Source: Flavobacterium sp. ov086
GTDB lineage: Bacteria > Bacteroidota > Bacteroidia > Flavobacteriales > Flavobacteriaceae
Length of the DNA: 64,000 nucleotides
Direction: 5' to 3'
Assembly: GCF_900187965.1 (NCBI RefSeq)
Contig: NZ_FZNL01000017.1
Coordinates: 1 to 64,000, forward strand
Made by a program: the position numbers and the translations under genes. Shown in pieces: positions 33,427 through 43,144 of the stretch. The notes beneath the pieces were generated by a model. The model was not told the origin of the DNA. It made no database searches and saw only the letters and a program-made list of their open reading frames with translations. How positions within the stretch are numbered: position 1 is the stretch's first letter; each line of letters starts with the position of its first letter.

Positions 33427-35418
33427 TTATATTTTTTTAAGAATAATTTTTTCGTTCTGACTTGCAATCGCTTTCTGAAAAAGGTCTTTTAATCCTTTAT
33501 ATGCGTCAGCTGCAAAAATACTATTGTTAATTTCTTTTGTACTCAAAATTTGAATTTTATTTCCATCACTTGAAATATTTAAAGAGAAAACTATTTCTTT
33601 TCCTTCTGATGAAATGCGAACAGCAGCTGGTAATGATTCTACCATATATCCTTCAGGAATTTCTAAACTTATAGCATATCTTTCCAAGGTTGGATATCCA
33701 AAATAAATCGCCATTTGTCTGTTTTCCTGATTAAAAGGATTTTTACTTCTTGTAAAAAACAATAATGGATTGATAAATATTTTACCTCCAATAATTTCAG
33801 ATTGATTATCTGACACAAAATCAAAGTTTTCTAAAACCGGACCTGATAAATTTGTCTTTTTATTTTCAATGGTGTAATTTAAAATTTTCACATCGCCTAA
33901 TTGTTGTTCAAACTTTTCCAGATAAGTCTCATTGTTTTTATCAGCATTGTGAACTCTGAAATTATAAGCATCATAATCTGTTCTCTGAATCCTGCCTTTT
34001 CCTTCTATTTTTCCATTGGCATCTACTTTTACTAACAAATTAGACATTTCCCGAGATGGTGTAACAGGTTCCAAATTAATTTCCAGCGAAGTTCCGTCTT
34101 TTTTAATCAGTCTTCCTTTCCAGTTCAAAACATTTAATGGCAAGATATTAGGCGTTGTAAATTTATGACTGGCATCCAGAAGTATTTGTTTTCCATCAAT
34201 CTCAGCTGCTGCAATAACATAATTAAAACCAGTTCTTGTTGGATAAATTGGAACTCCGTTTTCAATCGTGCTTACCAAAACCGGATTTGCAGCTATACCC
34301 GCCATTTTTAGCATATTGATCAAAATAAAATTAATCTCAGCTACATTTCCTGTCTGATCCTTATAAGCTTTTACAATTCCTTTATCAGTATAACAACCTC
34401 TCGTTTCATCCCAATTCATTTTATTCTGAACGAATTTAAAAATGATATTTAATCTCTCGTCTGGTGATTCAACGTTAGTCAATAATCTTTTTACATCCTC
34501 TACTAAAAAGCTGTTTTCACTAAGTTCTTTTCCGAAGCTTTGATCTTTAAAAATTGTTGTTGCCACACCTTCCCAAGTTACTGTATAGTCTTTATCCGGC
34601 TGATCAACATATCTAATTCTTTCTAATTCATGTTGAAGAGATCCTCTGTAATTATCAGGATTATTTACGTAAGGCTCTTCTGTTAGTGCCGGAACATCTT
34701 TTCCGGAACAAATGGTATTAATTTGTCTATAAGAAAGCCTACTGGTTTGATTATGTTCATTTTCAAAACTTAGACCGCCATTAATCAATTTAGAATCTGT
34801 TGTTACGGGCTGCCTCCCAACTAAAATTGTTTTGTAGATATACATCTCCGGAATTTCCGTTTTATATTCAAAATAATTCACAGGAACATCGTACTGAATT
34901 TGAAAATCCGGCAGTTTCGTAATATTTTCTGATCGCAAAGTGTATTTATACTCTATGATGGAACCCGCTTTTACATTTGGCAATGTTATGGCTTTCTCAT
35001 TCCAATATTTATTGATGTTCTTTTTAAAAGTTCCTTCACTTTCAAGTTTTGTTTTTACAACTTTTCCATTTTCTAAATTATAAGTTACAGCATCAGAAAA
35101 ATCTACTCTGTCTTCATTTAAACTTTCATAACCAATGTAAAATCTTACTTTTTGATTGGCCCAGCTTAATCCTTCCTTTTTATAAATTTTAATTTTAAAT
35201 TCATAAACATGATTAGCGGAAAAGCCTGTTGTTCGATTATAAGAAAAAAAAGTCCTTCCTTTTTTAAACAAGATAGCGGCCGGAGCCGCAGTATCTTTTG
35301 GATTTGATTTTTCTTGTAATTCAGCTATCGTAACTTTTCCCAGTTCATAACTTTGAGCATTACCTTTAGTAACACTCAAAATAAGAAAAAGCAAAAAAAC
35401 AATTGGACGTATCTTCAT
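33427..35418 (-). CDS. DUF3857 transglutaminase-like protein, paralogue 4
   Basis: A 663-residue secreted protein. Signal peptide 1-22 (LSVTKGNAQ). DUF3857 domain about 60-270, transglutaminase-like core about 290-425, C-terminal beta-rich DUF3858-type domain to the end (KIILKKI). The core has CYTDKGIVKAYKDQTGNVAEINFILINMLKMAGI: the position of the catalytic Cys of true transglutaminases (GDC) is filled by GNV, and the His position by NYVIAAAE. It is probably catalytically dead. 2 bp after paralogue 3. Its signal peptide matches paralogue 3 nearly base for base, although its mature part is more distant. Confidence 0.85.
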   Translation of the reverse strand: MKIRPIVFLLFLILSVTKGNAQSYELGKVTIAELQEKSNPKDTAAPAAILFKKGRTFFSYNRTTGFSANHVYEFKIKIYKKEGLSWANQKVRFYIGYESLNEDRVDFSDAVTYNLENGKVVKTKLESEGTFKKNINKYWNEKAITLPNVKAGSIIEYKYTLRSENITKLPDFQIQYDVPVNYFEYKTEIPEMYIYKTILVGRQPVTTDSKLINGGLSFENEHNQTSRLSYRQINTICSGKDVPALTEEPYVNNPDNYRGSLQHELERIRYVDQPDKDYTVTWEGVATTIFKDQSFGKELSENSFLVEDVKRLLTNVESPDERLNIIFKFVQNKMNWDETRGCYTDKGIVKAYKDQTGNVAEINFILINMLKMAGIAANPVLVSTIENGVPIYPTRTGFNYVIAAAEIDGKQILLDASHKFTTPNILPLNVLNWKGRLIKKDGTSLEINLEPVTPSREMSNLLVKVDANGKIEGKGRIQRTDYDAYNFRVHNADKNNETYLEKFEQQLGDVKILNYTIENKKTNLSGPVLENFDFVSDNQSEIIGGKIFINPLLFFTRSKNPFNQENRQMAIYFGYPTLERYAISLEIPEGYMVESLPAAVRISSEGKEIVFSLNISSDGNKIQILSTKEINNSIFAADAYKGLKDLFQKAIASQNEKIILKKI

Positions 35419-35420
35419 TT

Positions 35421-37433
35421 TTAGATTCTCTTTAAAACTATTTTCTCTGTTTCTTTTGCAATCATTATTTTGTAATATTCTTTTAGCATTTCGTATTTTT
35501 CAGTAGAAACAATCGCTTCATTTATTTGATGTGCGATAATCAATTGTAACGAATTACCATTGGCTGCAATATTAAACTTAAAACTCCCCAGGTTATCCTC
35601 CATATTAAGAATTGCCGGTGCAGGCAAAGTTTCAACAGCGAAGCCTTCGGGAATTTGAATTGTAATATTGTATTTATCTAAAAACGGATAACCAAAATCT
35701 ACTGGATATTCACGAACTTCCTGTTTAAATGGATTTTTTTCGTCAGTAAAAAACAACATTGGACTTACATAAATTTTACCCCCAATTACTTCACATAAAT
35801 TATTTCCCACAAACGAGTATGTCTCTATAGTTGGCAATAAAATATCTTTTTCGTTTGTTCTGGTGTACTCACTAATCTCAATTTTATTATTTATATTCTC
35901 GAGCTTCTCAAGATATTCCTCTTCTTTTACTCCATCAATATTACTTCTGGTGATCATAGCATTGTAATCTGTACATTGTCTCCTAGTTTTTCCAGTAACT
36001 TTACCTTCAGCGTCAATACTATAAGTCATAAAAACATTATCATTTGACGGTTTACTTGGCATTAAATCAATTTCTTGTGATGTTCCATCTTTTCTAATCA
36101 ATCTTCCCGACCAGTTTAAAGCTCTTAAAGGCAAAATATTAGGAGTTGAAAATTTCTCAGTACCATCAATTAAAATATTTCCGTTTGGAGTCTCAACTGC
36201 AGCAATTACATAATTAAAAGCACTTCTGTTTGGAAAAAAAGCAATTCCGTTAGAACGTGTACTTACCAAAACCGGATTTGCTGTTAACCCTGAATAACGT
36301 AACATGGCAGTTAGCATTAAATTAATATCAGCCACATTACCCGTTTTTTCTTTGTATGCTTTTTTAACTCCGTTATCACAACTATACCCATAATATTCAT
36401 TCCATTTCACATTAGACTTTACGTGATTTAGAATTGCCCATATTTTTTCCTCAGGAGTGTTTTTCCCTGCTAATAAAGCTTTCAAGTCATCTTCAAAATA
36501 GCCGGTTTTATTCAACTCAGGTCCAAAATCATCATATTCATAAATCGTCTTTACTACTGAATTCCAATCTGTTGAATATTCTTTTGTTGTCGATTTTGGA
36601 AATTTAGTCATAGACAACTCATGTCCAATACTTGAAATATAATTATTAATATTATTTACAAAGGCTTCCTCTTTCATTGCTGGAAAATCTACCGCTTTGA
36701 ATGTAGTTTGATTTTCCAAATAATCTAATTTATCTGTTGAAAAAGTAGTTGTAGAAACACGCCCCTCAGATCTTTCCTTATTTGTAAAAGTTATAGTCTT
36801 AGAATTTTTCTGTGTAGTGATTTTAGGAAAAACATATCCTTTTTGCTTTAAATTAAAAACATAATACTCAGGAATAAAAGTTGAAAATTCAGAATAATTA
36901 ACAGGGATAGAGGTTTGAAAATCCCAATCTCTGATTATTCTATCACTAGGACATTTAATTGTATATCTAAACTCAATTACTGATCCTTCCTTAACATTAG
37001 GCATTGTAATCTTTTTTTGTCCTCTATATTTATTTACTATCTCATCAAATGTTCCATCACTTTTGAGTTTTGTTTTTTCAATTTTACCGTTTACTAAATT
37101 GTATGTAACCGCATCCGTAAAAAATACTCGTTCTTTTAAACCATTATAATTATAATACCAAACTTTCTGAGTAGCCCAATCATAACCTTCTTTCTTATAA
37201 ATCTTAATTCTGGTTTCAACATCAGTTAATACAACAAATCCTTCACTTGGATCATATTCAATTCTTGCATTTCCCTTTTTATACAATATTGCAGCAACCG
37301 CAGACGAATCTTTTGGATGTACTTTTTGTTCCAGTTCTGCTATGGACACTTTTCCCTTTTCAAAATTTTGAGCATTACCTTTAGTAACACTCAAAATAAG
37401 AAAAAATAAAAAAACAATTGGACGTATCTTCAT
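35421..37433 (-). CDS. DUF3857 transglutaminase-like protein, paralogue 3
   Basis: A 670-residue secreted protein, signal peptide 1-22 (MKIRPIVFLFFLILSVTKGNAQ-type). Same domain order as its neighbours. The mature protein is close to paralogue 2 (GKVSIAELEQKVHPKDSSAVAAILYKKG is shared). The core reads SCDNGVKKAYKEKTGNVADINLMLTAMLRYSGL, so catalytic Cys is absent, and AFNYVIAAVETPNGNILIDG lacks the His. It ends KIVLKRI like paralogue 2. Coupled by 2 bp to both neighbours. Role unknown; envelope or polysaccharide-related binding is one possibility. Confidence 0.85.
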   Translation of the reverse strand: MKIRPIVFLFFLILSVTKGNAQNFEKGKVSIAELEQKVHPKDSSAVAAILYKKGNARIEYDPSEGFVVLTDVETRIKIYKKEGYDWATQKVWYYNYNGLKERVFFTDAVTYNLVNGKIEKTKLKSDGTFDEIVNKYRGQKKITMPNVKEGSVIEFRYTIKCPSDRIIRDWDFQTSIPVNYSEFSTFIPEYYVFNLKQKGYVFPKITTQKNSKTITFTNKERSEGRVSTTTFSTDKLDYLENQTTFKAVDFPAMKEEAFVNNINNYISSIGHELSMTKFPKSTTKEYSTDWNSVVKTIYEYDDFGPELNKTGYFEDDLKALLAGKNTPEEKIWAILNHVKSNVKWNEYYGYSCDNGVKKAYKEKTGNVADINLMLTAMLRYSGLTANPVLVSTRSNGIAFFPNRSAFNYVIAAVETPNGNILIDGTEKFSTPNILPLRALNWSGRLIRKDGTSQEIDLMPSKPSNDNVFMTYSIDAEGKVTGKTRRQCTDYNAMITRSNIDGVKEEEYLEKLENINNKIEISEYTRTNEKDILLPTIETYSFVGNNLCEVIGGKIYVSPMLFFTDEKNPFKQEVREYPVDFGYPFLDKYNITIQIPEGFAVETLPAPAILNMEDNLGSFKFNIAANGNSLQLIIAHQINEAIVSTEKYEMLKEYYKIMIAKETEKIVLKRI

Positions 37434-37435
37434 TT

Positions 37436-39457
37436 CTAGATTCTCTTTAAAACTATTTTATCTGTTTCTTTAGCAATCATTCCTTTGTAATATTCTTTTA
37501 GCATTTCATATTGTTCAACAGAAACTATCGCTTCATTAATTTGATGCTGAATTACTATTTGCAACACATCTCCGTTAGCAACAATATTAAATTTAAAACT
37601 TCCTAAATTATCCTGCATATTAAAAACTACTGGCTGAGGCAATACTTCCGTCACAAAACCTTCAGGAATCTTTAATGTGATATTATACTTATCTACAAAT
37701 GGAAATCCAAAATCTACCGGATATTCTCTAACATCTTGTTTAAAAGGATTACTTTCATTTGCAAAAAATAACATCGGGCGAACATAAATTTTCCCTCCAA
37801 TTACTTCCGTCAGGTTATCTCCCGCAAAAGAATAACTCTCTATTGTTGGCTGTAATAGGTCTTTTTCATTTGTTCTGGTGTACTCACTAATCTCAATTTT
37901 GTTATTTTTATTCTCTAGTTTTTCCAGATATTCTTCTTCTTTTACGCCATCAATATTATTTCTCGTAATCATTGCATTATAATCTGTACACTGTCTTCTA
38001 ACCTTACCAGTCACTTTTCCTTCGCTATCAAGATTGTAATTCATAAAAACAGTATCAGCCGAAGCTTTTTTAGGCATCAAATCAACTTGTTCAGAAGTTC
38101 CATCTTTACGAATTAATCTTCCATACCAGTTTAATGCTTGAAAAGGTAAAACATTTGGTGTTGAAAATTTATCAGATGCATCTAACAAAACATTCCCATT
38201 TGGAGTTTCAACCGCAGCGATTACATAATTAAAAGCTGTTCTATTTGGAAAAATTGCAATTCCGTTAGAACGAGTACTTACCAAAACCGGATTTGCAGTC
38301 AAACCTGCGTAACGCAACATTGCGGTTAACATTAAATTTATATCAGCAATGTTTCCTGTTTTTTCTTTATAGGCCTTTTTAACACCATTATCACAGCTAT
38401 ATCCTGTGTAATCGTTCCATTTTACACTAGATTTTACATGATTTAAAATTGCTAGAATTTTTTCATCAGTGGTATTTTTATCTACTAATACTTTTTTCAG
38501 ATCCTCTTCAAAATAACCAGTCTTATTTAATTCAGGACCAAAATCATCATATTCATAAATTGTTTTCACAACTGAATTCCAATCGGTAGAAAATGATTGT
38601 GTAGGTCGATTAGGAGATTTAATCATCGCTAGTTCATGCTGAACGCTTGAGGTATAATTATCAATATTATTCACATAATCTTCGTCCTTCATCGCAGGGA
38701 AATCAACTGCAGTGTAGGTTGTCTGAGTTTCTACATAATCAAATTTTTCAGTAGAAATATCTGTTCTGGCAGCTGTAAATCCACCCCCACTAGATCTTTC
38801 CTTAACTGTGAAAAGAATCGATTTAGTCTTTTTTTCGGCAACAACTTTAGGAAAAAGATATCCTTTTTGCTTAGAATTAAAAACATAATATTCCGGAATA
38901 TAAGTCTTAAATTCACAATAATTTATAGGAATACTAGTTTGAAAATCCCATTCACGAATCGATCCGTCACGAGGACTTCTTATAGTATAACTAAATTCTA
39001 TAACTGATCCTTCTTTTACATTCGGCATCGTTATCTTTTTTCTCCCTCTATATTTATTAACGGTTTCAGTAAAAACACCGGCACTTGTAAGTTTTGTTTT
39101 TTCAATTTTACCATTTACCAAATTATATGTAACCGCATCATCAAAATCAACTTTCTCTTTTACCCCATCCGAGTTATAAAACCAAACACTTTGATTCGCC
39201 CAATTATAACCGTCTTTTTTATAAATTTTAATTCTGGTTTCTACTTCTGTTAAACTAACAAAACCCTCATTTTGATCATATTCAATTCTCGCTTTACCTT
39301 TTTTATAAAGTATGGCAGCAACAGCTGATGAATCTTTAGGATGCACTTTTTGCTCTAGTTCTGCAATGGATACTTTTCCTAATTTAAATTCTTGTGCTGT
39401 TACTTTTGAAATAAACAACAAAAGGATTGAAAGACTAAAAAGTTTAATAAATTTCAT
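37436..39457 (-). CDS. DUF3857 transglutaminase-like protein, paralogue 2
   Basis: A 673-residue secreted protein. Signal peptide 1-21 (LLLFISKVTAQ), different from the other two in the tandem triplet. DUF3857, transglutaminase-like core and C-terminal domain as in paralogue 3. KTGNIADINLMLTAMLRYAGL and AFNYVIAAVETPNGNVLLDASDKFSTPN show loss of the catalytic Cys and His while the Asp strand remains. Starts 15 bp after paralogue 1. High similarity to paralogue 3 across the mature part indicates a fairly recent duplication. Confidence 0.85.
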   Translation of the reverse strand: MKFIKLFSLSILLLFISKVTAQEFKLGKVSIAELEQKVHPKDSSAVAAILYKKGKARIEYDQNEGFVSLTEVETRIKIYKKDGYNWANQSVWFYNSDGVKEKVDFDDAVTYNLVNGKIEKTKLTSAGVFTETVNKYRGRKKITMPNVKEGSVIEFSYTIRSPRDGSIREWDFQTSIPINYCEFKTYIPEYYVFNSKQKGYLFPKVVAEKKTKSILFTVKERSSGGGFTAARTDISTEKFDYVETQTTYTAVDFPAMKDEDYVNNIDNYTSSVQHELAMIKSPNRPTQSFSTDWNSVVKTIYEYDDFGPELNKTGYFEEDLKKVLVDKNTTDEKILAILNHVKSSVKWNDYTGYSCDNGVKKAYKEKTGNIADINLMLTAMLRYAGLTANPVLVSTRSNGIAIFPNRTAFNYVIAAVETPNGNVLLDASDKFSTPNVLPFQALNWYGRLIRKDGTSEQVDLMPKKASADTVFMNYNLDSEGKVTGKVRRQCTDYNAMITRNNIDGVKEEEYLEKLENKNNKIEISEYTRTNEKDLLQPTIESYSFAGDNLTEVIGGKIYVRPMLFFANESNPFKQDVREYPVDFGFPFVDKYNITLKIPEGFVTEVLPQPVVFNMQDNLGSFKFNIVANGDVLQIVIQHQINEAIVSVEQYEMLKEYYKGMIAKETDKIVLKRI

Positions 39458-39472
39458 TTGATTAGTTCTTAA

Positions 39473-41380
39473 TTAATTCTTGGTTAATATAATTTTGGCA
39501 TTATCGTTTCTTGACACTTGCTCCATAAAAAGGCGATACTCATCATATTCTTTGTTTGAATATTTTCCTTTATTCAAAAACATCGAGCGCTTGTATGTCA
39601 GTTTGTTGTTTTCTTTTTTGATGATTTCTGTTTTGTATTCTCCAAATTTCCCTTTTAATTCAAAATTTGAAGGCAAAAATTCAATTGTAAAACCTGCTGG
39701 TAAGTTAATTTCAATCTCATCGGTATCTAAGTAACCTCGTTGAATTTGAAATGGATTTTTTCGATTACGGATTCGTTTAACATTACTGGCACTTTGATTG
39801 AAAGCATCAACTGCAAAAATCATTTTATTGGCAGAAATTGCTCCATAATTTAGAGCACTCAGTTGAATATCTTCAGTAAAACGAACATTATCTTTATCGT
39901 TATTAAAAGTTATTTTCCCAAGTTTTAAATTATTAATGTTATCCCAGTGCTTTTTATAATGTGCTTCTTTTTCTGTTGGTTGTAAAGATTCTATTTGCGA
40001 TTTAAAACTATATTGAGATCCTTCGGAAATCATTGATATCGATCCCGAAAAGTTCCCGTTTTCATCTATTGTATAAGTTCCTTTATCTTTTTGAGTATTA
40101 CCTTTGTCTGCATAAATAGTAGTTCTAACAATCTGTCCTCCTTCGGGTTTAACTACTAAAACATCTCTGTCATCTGTAAAGGTACCCTGGTATCCAAAAG
40201 GATCAACCTGACTTGTACATTCTAACCAGGTATAGCTTTCTCCATTTGGAATTGCTAATATCATATGATTTCCCTGCATCGAAACAAAATCAGCCTGAAT
40301 ATCTGATTTATAACGATCCCCATACAAAATAGTATTATAAGAAGGAACATCAACTACCTGCAAAAGTGCTTTTGTATAATTTGACAGTGCCTTACAATCT
40401 CCATATCCTAATCGATCTACATCAGAAGCAAGCATAGGTTTCCATCCTCCAATACCAATCGCAATATTTACATATCTTGACTTTTTCTGAACATAATCAT
40501 ATATAATTTTTGCCTTTTTAATAGGATCTTTTTCATCACCAACAAGAGCTTTTATTTTGGTTTTAGTCTCTTCAGGTAAAACAGTCGTTCCGGCAAGAAT
40601 TTTTTCGCTATACCATTTACCAAATGCTTCCCAAGTTGTAGCCGTACCGTCTACACCTTCTAAGTGAAAGTGTTCTAACCCCATTATAACTTTAGGAAAC
40701 AAATCTTCGGCAGAAGGACTGTAATCCTCCGCTTTTCTAGCTAAAATATTAACCGCAACGTAACTAAGTTTAGTGTCGGTATCGCTAGTTTTTTTTATAT
40801 TAAAATCGGAAAACTGAAACTCTTTCTTTTTAAATCCTAAGTTATTTGGATAAGATATATTTAAGATACATTTCTCTACACTTAAATTATAATCACTCAA
40901 GAAATACCATCTTGGAATAAAAGCCGTATTTGAAGTCTCAACCTCACTTGTATAAGCAATAGTAAAAGGATATGAAATTGGTGTATAATCCAAGTAAAGC
41001 ACACGATTATCTGAAAAAAGAGTACTCCCGCTTACTGCACTTTGATCTTTAAAATCTTTTCGTTTAATCTTTTTGATCTCATTACCCAACATATCATAAA
41101 CAATAGCTTCGATACTTTTTACCCCGGTTGTTTTATCATAATGTTGATAAGCATTAATATCCCCCAGTCCTTTTTCATTTAAAACTGTTACAACTCGTTG
41201 CGCTTTCAGCGTCATATCCCGTTGCGAAGTAATGATAATATCCATTTGATCCAAACGAACTACTGCATTCGCATTTTCTTTAAGGCTATCTGAAATTTTT
41301 AATACAGCATATTCGCTCTTTTGAGCAGATGAAATAAGGGTAAATAAGAAAAAAAATAACCCAAAAAAAGTAATTTTCAT
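39473..41380 (-). CDS. DUF3857 transglutaminase-like protein, paralogue 1 (catalytic residues present)
   Basis: A 635-residue secreted protein with signal peptide 1-19 (LISSAQ). DUF3857 domain about 60-250, transglutaminase core about 270-400 with an intact Cys in LGYGDCKALSNYTKALLQ, a His in QGNHMILAIPNG and the acidic strand WLECTSQ, so a Cys-His-acid triad can form. The other three genes of the array lack the Cys and His. First gene of the array, with TATATTTG 17 nt upstream of its ATG. It may be a protease, amidase or crosslinking enzyme; substrate unknown. Confidence 0.85.
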   Translation of the reverse strand: MKITFFGLFFFLFTLISSAQKSEYAVLKISDSLKENANAVVRLDQMDIIITSQRDMTLKAQRVVTVLNEKGLGDINAYQHYDKTTGVKSIEAIVYDMLGNEIKKIKRKDFKDQSAVSGSTLFSDNRVLYLDYTPISYPFTIAYTSEVETSNTAFIPRWYFLSDYNLSVEKCILNISYPNNLGFKKKEFQFSDFNIKKTSDTDTKLSYVAVNILARKAEDYSPSAEDLFPKVIMGLEHFHLEGVDGTATTWEAFGKWYSEKILAGTTVLPEETKTKIKALVGDEKDPIKKAKIIYDYVQKKSRYVNIAIGIGGWKPMLASDVDRLGYGDCKALSNYTKALLQVVDVPSYNTILYGDRYKSDIQADFVSMQGNHMILAIPNGESYTWLECTSQVDPFGYQGTFTDDRDVLVVKPEGGQIVRTTIYADKGNTQKDKGTYTIDENGNFSGSISMISEGSQYSFKSQIESLQPTEKEAHYKKHWDNINNLKLGKITFNNDKDNVRFTEDIQLSALNYGAISANKMIFAVDAFNQSASNVKRIRNRKNPFQIQRGYLDTDEIEINLPAGFTIEFLPSNFELKGKFGEYKTEIIKKENNKLTYKRSMFLNKGKYSNKEYDEYRLFMEQVSRNDNAKIILTKN

Positions 41381-41396
41381 TAGTAAGTAATTTCGC

Positions 41397-41404
41397 CAAA
41401 TATA
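41397..41404 (-). promoter_or_regulatory. -7 promoter element of the DUF3857 operon
   Basis: Minus-strand TATATTTG, a perfect TAnnTTTG, 17 nt before the ATG at 41380, giving a very short leader. Confidence 0.65.
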
Positions 41405-41434
41405 TATTATTTTTAGAAACCCTTAACACTCGTC

Positions 41435-41473
41435 TAATTATTTTTTAATCCTTTTTTAATTATTTTTTAATCC
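41435..41473. repeat. Two 17-bp direct repeats at the dtd stop codon
   Basis: TAATTATTTTTTAATCC occurs at 41435-41451 and 41457-41473 separated by five T. The second copy contains the dtd stop codon, so a short duplication occurred at the gene end. Confidence 0.7.
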
Positions 41474-41919
41474 CGGTTTTTGCTGTCCATCAAAATCGTT
41501 ACAGGCCCGTCATTCAAGAGACTAACCTTCATATCGGCACCAAAAATTCCGGTTTGGACTTTTTTATTGAAGTCTTTTTCTAATACTTTTACAAAATTCT
41601 CATACATAGGAATTGCAAATTCAGGTTTTGCAGCTTTTATGTAAGAAGGACGGTTGCCTTTTTTTGTAGAAGCGTGAAGTGTAAATTGGCTTACTACTAT
41701 AATATCACCATCGATATCCTGAACCGAGCAGTTCATGACATCATTTTCGTCACCAAAAATTCTCATTTTAATGATTTTCCCAACAAGCCAATCAATATCT
41801 TCCTGAGTGTCGGCATCTTCGATTCCAACTAAAACTAATAACCCCTTTTGAATATCTGCTGTTTTTTTATTATCCACAGTTACGGATGCCGAAGAAACTC
41901 TTTGAAGAACAATTCTCAT
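41467..41919 (-). CDS. dtd: D-aminoacyl-tRNA deacylase
   Basis: A 150-residue Dtd that removes D-amino acids (and Gly from tRNA-Ala) from charged tRNA. MRIVLQRVSSASVTVD is the canonical start. The SQFTLHA motif is at 77-83. The GPVT motif at 138-141 (NDGPVTILMDS) forms the cross-subunit Gly-cisPro site. Full length. A TATATTTG box and a strong hairpin lie in the 187 bp towards rsgA. Confidence 0.96.
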   Translation of the reverse strand: MRIVLQRVSSASVTVDNKKTADIQKGLLVLVGIEDADTQEDIDWLVGKIIKMRIFGDENDVMNCSVQDIDGDIIVVSQFTLHASTKKGNRPSYIKAAKPEFAIPMYENFVKVLEKDFNKKVQTGIFGADMKVSLLNDGPVTILMDSKNRD

Positions 41920-41944
41920 ATTATTAAATTTTCAATTATAACAA

Positions 41945-41969
41945 AAAGATGCACTACTGTGCATCTTTA
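41945..41969 (-). terminator. Terminator of rsgA, at the dtd start site
   Basis: AAAGATGCAC / GTGCATCTTT stem with a 4-base loop, then TTTTTG on the minus strand. It lies downstream of rsgA and directly after the -7 box of dtd, so it might also be a 5' hairpin of the dtd mRNA. Confidence 0.75.
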
Positions 41970-41977
41970 CAAATATA
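41970..41977 (-). promoter_or_regulatory. -7 promoter element of dtd
   Basis: Minus-strand TATATTTG matches TAnnTTTG, 51 nt before the dtd ATG. It abuts the hairpin at 41945-41969. Confidence 0.55.
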
Positions 41978-42106
41978 TAAATGTTTATTATCTTAGAATT
42001 GAAATTTGTAGCTTCTTTATTTGAAGTTTGGAGAATTATTTCTGGTTATTTTGATAGTAGAATGACCATTACAAAGTGTAAAACACTGTATATGAGATGT
42101 AATCGA

Positions 42107-43084
42107 CTATTTCCTTAGTTCATCGCTGGCTTTTCGGTCCTCATCATAAGAATCTGTACGATAATTTTCGTCATCACCTTCCAGGATCTTCAAATAGCTA
42201 TTATAACGTGACCATGCAATTTCATCTTTTTCCAAAGCTGCTTTAATCGCGCAATGAGGTTCTTCTTTATGTAGACAATTGTTAAACTTACATTGATCCT
42301 TTAATTTGAAAAATTCAGGAAAATAACCGCTGATTTCTTCTTTTTCCATATCAACAATTCCAAAACCTTTAATTCCGGGAGTATCTATAATTTTTGCATC
42401 AAAAGACAAGTCATACATCTCGGCAAAAGTCGTTGTGTGCTGGCCTTGTTTACTAGCTTCAGAAATGTTTTTGGTTTTAAGATGCAAGGTAGGTTCCATA
42501 GCATTTACCAAAGTAGATTTTCCAACACCTGAATGGCCAGAAAACATACTTACTTTGCCAATCATCATCTCTTTTAATTCTTCGATTCCTTTCATTTCGG
42601 TCGAAGAAACTCGAAGACATTTATAACCTATTTGCTGATAAACATATTGCATATACAATTGATCTTCAAGAGTAGGCTCATCAAAAGTGTCTATTTTATT
42701 AAAAACCAAAATAGTTTCAATATTATAAGCTTCGGCAGTTACCAAAAAACGGTCTATAAAGTTGAAAGTTGTTGGAGGATTATTAATGGTAATCAATAAA
42801 AAAACGCGATCAATATTCGACGCAATAATATGCATCTGATGCGATAAATTAACCGATTTACGAACGATGTAATTCTTTCTTTCGTGAATATTAAAAATCG
42901 TTCCCGTTAAAGCATCCGAGGTTTCTTCGAGTTCATAATCCACAACATCACCTACAGCAATAGGATTGGTACTTTTAATACCTTTCATCCTAAACTTCCC
43001 TTTCATACGGCATTCTATAAAATCACCTTGTTCCGATTTTACGGTGTACCAACTTCCTGTAGATTTATATACGAGTCCTGTCAT
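42107..43084 (-). CDS. rsgA: Ribosome small subunit-dependent GTPase A
   Basis: A 325-residue circularly permuted GTPase acting in late 30S subunit assembly. N-terminal OB-fold (1-75). G4 motif NKID (129-132) precedes G1 GHSGVGKST (183-191) and G3 DTPG (234-237), the permuted order diagnostic of RsgA/YjeQ. The C-terminal zinc site is C265, C270, H272, C278 (CKFNNCLHKEEPHC). Full length. A -7-like box lies 83 nt upstream inside the terminator hairpin of the preceding gene. Confidence 0.97.
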   Translation of the reverse strand: MTGLVYKSTGSWYTVKSEQGDFIECRMKGKFRMKGIKSTNPIAVGDVVDYELEETSDALTGTIFNIHERKNYIVRKSVNLSHQMHIIASNIDRVFLLITINNPPTTFNFIDRFLVTAEAYNIETILVFNKIDTFDEPTLEDQLYMQYVYQQIGYKCLRVSSTEMKGIEELKEMMIGKVSMFSGHSGVGKSTLVNAMEPTLHLKTKNISEASKQGQHTTTFAEMYDLSFDAKIIDTPGIKGFGIVDMEKEEISGYFPEFFKLKDQCKFNNCLHKEEPHCAIKAALEKDEIAWSRYNSYLKILEGDDENYRTDSYDEDRKASDELRK

Positions 43085-43111
43085 TCTTTAATTTTAGATT
43101 GCTGATTTTAG

Positions 43112-43127
43112 TCCCGAAGTTTCGGGA
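43112..43127. repeat. TCCCGAAG..TCGGGA palindrome
   Basis: TCCCGAAGTTTCGGGA in the leader upstream of rsgA, same core as at 14001, 14025, 48686, 51224 and 61320. Confidence 0.75.
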
Positions 43128-43144
43128 TTAGATTTCTCATTCTT

